A DNA stretch of 64,000 nucleotides, from contig NZ_CP111085.1 of NCBI RefSeq assembly GCF_026278345.1, positions 3,799,501 through 3,863,500 on the forward strand, in the 5' to 3' direction. Positions 61,613-64,000 of this stretch are shown piece after piece; position 1 is the first letter of the stretch; every line of letters begins with the position of its first letter. The translations under genes were made by a program, and so were the position numbers. The notes under the pieces are model-generated. The model saw only the letters and a list, made by a program, of their open reading frames with translations. It made no database searches and was not told the DNA's origin. The DNA comes from Tellurirhabdus rosea. Its GTDB lineage: Bacteria; Bacteroidota; Bacteroidia; Cytophagales; Spirosomataceae.

Positions 61613-63490
61613 CTATAGAAAGTCCATCACGGTTTCTTTCTGTTTATTGAAAAGGAGAATACCTGCCATCAGCAGGACACCGCTCAGTGCGCTACTGTAA
61701 ATAAGCTGGCCCGTCGCGAAGGTCCCTTCGCCCAGCAACCCGTAGCGAAACGCCTCAAAAAGCGGGGTCAAGGGATTGAGGGCAAGCAGCCACTGGTTGG
61801 CTGGGTTGATGCCGGACAGGGGATAAATGACGGGCGTAACAAACATCAACATCCTGACGGCCAGACTCGAAAAGTTGGACAGGTCTCGGTACTTGGCGGT
61901 AATCACCGATAAAATCAGCCCAAGGGCCAGACTCAGACCGGCCACCAGCAGAATGGCAACCGGGGCAAAAAGAAACCAGGCGTTCAGCCGGAAAGGCATC
62001 CCCTCCACGGTCCAGTAGTAAACCAGCACGCCCGTGAGCAACCCCAGTTGAATCAGCAGGCGAAGAAACTGGGAACTGGTGATGGACAGCGGAATAACCA
62101 GACGCGGAAAGTAAACTTTGCCGAATAGTTCGGCGTTGGCCGTGAAGGTGTTCGACGTGCCGGTAAAGACTTCGTTGAAAAAATTCCAGAGCACCGTCCC
62201 CGACAGGTAGAACAGCACCGGCGGCACCGAACCCGTTGACAGGCCGACAAACCGGTTGAAAACCAGCACGTAGATAAAGACCGTGAGGATGGGCTGCAGC
62301 AACATCCAGAGAGGGCCGAGCAGGGTTTGCTGGTAACTGACCAGAAAATCGCGCCGGACCAGCCGGGCCAGCAGTTTGCGGTAAGCCCACAGACCGGCCA
62401 GGTCGAGGTCCCACCAGCGGGTTTTGCTGGAAACCTCCCAATCCCACTTCACGGAGGCCCGGTCCGACGGGCTGGACGAAAGCAGCCGGTTCAGGGCGGT
62501 AAATGACTGCCGGGCCGCTTTTTTGAGCAGCAGCTTAAGCATGAAAAAGACGAGCCCGATACTTGAATGCAACCGGAACGAAGCCCGCAGCGCCGGAAAA
62601 ATGTTCCGGACATCGCCCGTCATTTCCCAGGTCTGGATGGCACTGAAGACGCCATAGTAGGAGTAATGCCGCTTCGAACGGGTCAGAATGCGCTTTTTTT
62701 TGTCCTCGGGCAGGTGGTTCTGAATGTTATTGATGACCGTCAGCAGGTCGTCGAGGCCCCGGCCGTGCAAAGCCTTGAGACTGGAGATGGACCCCTGATG
62801 GCCGCGGTATTCGGCCAGGAGTTCGGGCGTGTAGGCCACCGGATAGTGCCGGGCAATGCGCGTCCACATCTCCCAGTCTTCCCCGTAGATGGCCCCGTAA
62901 AAAGCGCCCAGATGCTCGTAAACGGACCTTTTCACGACCATCGAGACGTACTGAGCGCGCTGCTTCTCGGCAATTTTTTCGAGCCAGTTGTCGAGGATTT
63001 GCGCTTCCGGAACCTCGGTGTCCTGAACGGCATGCACCCGCCCACGTTCGTCGATATACGCCACCCGGCAAAAGGCGGCCCCGGCCTCCGGAAAATCCTT
63101 GAAAACTTTGGTCATCTTCCGGTAAAAGCCGTGGTGAATCCGGTCGTCCCCGTGAAGGAGGTGAATCAGCTGGCCTCTGGACCGGTTCAGGCAGGTTTCG
63201 AAGTTGCGGAGACTGCCGACATTCTGGGGCTGGCGGTAGTACGAAACCCGGCCCTGGCCCAGCCGACGCACAAGCGCCTCCACATCGGCATCGGTACTGG
63301 CGTCGTCGACCACTTCAATCTGCATTTGATCGGGACCCATATCCTGCGCCAGCACCGATTTCAGGGTCTCCTCCAGAAAGCACGAACAGTTATAGGCCGG
63401 AATCATCACAGACCAGAGCGGCCGGGCTGTTTCTTCGGGCAGGGGCAGTACGGCGGGAGGTGACTTGGGAATGCGATCCACGTCTATCAA
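61613..63490 (-). CDS. Fusion of GT2 glycosyltransferase and Wzm ABC-2 permease
   Basis: One 625-residue frame joins two complete modules. Residues 1-335 are a GT2 enzyme (WSVMIPAYNCSCFLEETLKS, MQIEVVDDASTDADVEAL, IHLLHGDDRIHHGFYRKM). Residues about 347-625 are a full Wzm/RfbA-type permease starting VKWDWEVSSKTRWWDLDLAG, with RLVRRDFLVSYQQTLLGPLW and six hydrophobic helices. Separate Wzm proteins usually begin at the equivalent of residue 347, where an in-frame GTG (62452-62450) exists and could give a second, permease-only product. The first codon is TTG; a GTG three codons later is an alternative start. There is no stop or gap between the modules. The gene heads the operon with the Wzt gene downstream. 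Confidence 0.92.
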   Translation of the reverse strand: MIDVDRIPKSPPAVLPLPEETARPLWSVMIPAYNCSCFLEETLKSVLAQDMGPDQMQIEVVDDASTDADVEALVRRLGQGRVSYYRQPQNVGSLRNFETCLNRSRGQLIHLLHGDDRIHHGFYRKMTKVFKDFPEAGAAFCRVAYIDERGRVHAVQDTEVPEAQILDNWLEKIAEKQRAQYVSMVVKRSVYEHLGAFYGAIYGEDWEMWTRIARHYPVAYTPELLAEYRGHQGSISSLKALHGRGLDDLLTVINNIQNHLPEDKKKRILTRSKRHYSYYGVFSAIQTWEMTGDVRNIFPALRASFRLHSSIGLVFFMLKLLLKKAARQSFTALNRLLSSSPSDRASVKWDWEVSSKTRWWDLDLAGLWAYRKLLARLVRRDFLVSYQQTLLGPLWMLLQPILTVFIYVLVFNRFVGLSTGSVPPVLFYLSGTVLWNFFNEVFTGTSNTFTANAELFGKVYFPRLVIPLSITSSQFLRLLIQLGLLTGVLVYYWTVEGMPFRLNAWFLFAPVAILLVAGLSLALGLILSVITAKYRDLSNFSSLAVRMLMFVTPVIYPLSGINPANQWLLALNPLTPLFEAFRYGLLGEGTFATGQLIYSSALSGVLLMAGILLFNKQKETVMDFL

Positions 63491-63656
63491 TTTTCAGGAA
63501 ATAATTGGTGCACTGTATACGGTACGGAACAAGACGGTGTATTAAGTATTTTTCGGAGAGTCGGCTCAGTTTTGCTTAAACAATTTACCTTTTTTAGTTC
63601 ACTATCTTTTAGTTGACGTAATCTAATTTATTATACGGAAAGTGTATAGACCGCTA

Positions 63657-64000
63657 TTACGTAAACTTTGGCTTTAATTTTTTTGTATTAATCGCAGATT
63701 TTTTTGTAAAGTGATTGTATGATAGCTGACTTACCAGAAGGGAAGAGAAAGATAGAAAGCCAAATTCAGCGGCATAGGTTTGCCAGGTCAGCAAAGAAAT
63801 CAATAGGCTAAAAAGGAAAAATAGAATGGGTATTCTTTGCAATGAATTCGTCTGATTTCGGTAAAATACATAGCTCAGATAAACGGATATTCCGCCAATA
63901 ATTGATAGCAATAACAGGCTTTTAATGCTGCCAGAATGAAGAAAAGGAAACACATACCAATTGCTTCCGTAATAGACCGAAAGGAACAGGCATAAAAAAG
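63657..64000 (-). CDS. Integral membrane protein, 5' part cut by the window edge
   Basis: The frame stays open to the right edge and ends at 63657, giving at least 114 residues. It holds three to four hydrophobic segments (SIKSLLLLSIIGGISVYLSY, LQRIPILFFLFSLLISLLTW, FGFLSFSSLLVSQLSY) and a basic C-terminal tail (KKSAINTKKLKPKFT). It resembles the end of a polytopic membrane protein such as a polymerase-like or unknown EPS membrane protein, but the family cannot be assigned. AT-rich codon use contrasts with the fusion gene next to it. An internal GTG at 63953 is not taken as the start because the frame continues. Confidence 0.65.
   Translation of the reverse strand, partial: FLCLFLSVYYGSNWYVFPFLHSGSIKSLLLLSIIGGISVYLSYVFYRNQTNSLQRIPILFFLFSLLISLLTWQTYAAEFGFLSFSSLLVSQLSYNHFTKKSAINTKKLKPKFT

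Noticed and set aside
1-64000. Search by eye for tRNA, rRNA, insertion sequences or phage integration sites
   Set aside because: No cloverleaf, rRNA segment, transposase or integrase gene was recognised; absence cannot be fully proven without a covariance or profile search.

Overview
The window looks like a chromosome segment of a Bacteroidota bacterium of the order Cytophagales, most likely near Spirosoma or Larkinella (family Spirosomataceae). This placement is inferred from gene content. The supporting features are a type IX secretion (T9SS) cargo protein with a type A C-terminal sorting domain and a second with a CHU_C/type B domain, DUF2141, DUF1684 and tandem DUF3857 proteins, a phosphosulfolactate synthase, a Bacteroidota-style lipoprotein Wza, and promoters with the -7 box TAnnTTTG instead of a sigma70 -10 box. 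Shine-Dalgarno sequences are mostly absent, as usual in this phylum.

Region 1 (1-27 kb) is mostly core genome. It holds guaB and a DUF2141 protein. Next comes a tetR-tolC-MFP-RND efflux operon read on the minus strand, with the same 19-bp palindromic operator in front of tetR and in front of tolC. It is followed by a PaaI-type thioesterase, phosphosulfolactate synthase, a DedA membrane protein, ribosomal protein L31 (zinc-independent form) and the class I ribonucleotide reductase large subunit. Then come a HEPN-domain gene overlapping an unknown partner, a 1162-residue cytosolic multi-PAS histidine kinase, an HPF-like ribosome-associated protein, a DUF1684 protein, two DUF3857/transglutaminase-fold proteins (one lacking the catalytic Cys), and an enolase-superfamily enzyme with an N-terminal Tat-like motif. 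Several intergenic gaps carry palindromic repeats that touch or include stop codons.

Region 2 (27.5-48.1 kb, plus strand) is a Wzx/Wzy-type exopolysaccharide locus. It encodes outer-membrane Wza, a WcaI-like glycosyltransferase, a Wzc-type co-polymerase/tyrosine kinase, an initiating sugar-phosphate transferase, a Wzx flippase, a Wzy-like polymerase, glycosyltransferases of GT4, GT2 and GT8-like types, two hexapeptide acyltransferases and an ArnT-like GT39/GT83 membrane glycosyltransferase. Base composition changes sharply between and within genes, so the locus looks mosaic.

Region 3 (48.6-54.2 kb) has two secreted proteins facing each other across a shared terminator: a 1524-residue multidomain T9SS type A cargo, and an L-type lectin-like protein with a CHU_C (type B) tail.

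Region 4 (54.4-63.5 kb, minus strand) is a second, ABC-transporter-dependent polysaccharide operon. Its first gene encodes a GT2 glycosyltransferase fused in frame to a complete Wzm permease. The second encodes a Wzt ATPase with a C-terminal substrate-binding domain. Then follow GT2 enzymes, a SAM methyltransferase and a CE4 polysaccharide deacetylase. The right edge cuts a multi-spanning membrane protein gene. The most unusual item is the GT2-Wzm fusion. The clearest regulatory circuit is the duplicated TetR operator. No tRNA, rRNA, CRISPR array, intact insertion sequence or phage gene was recognised.
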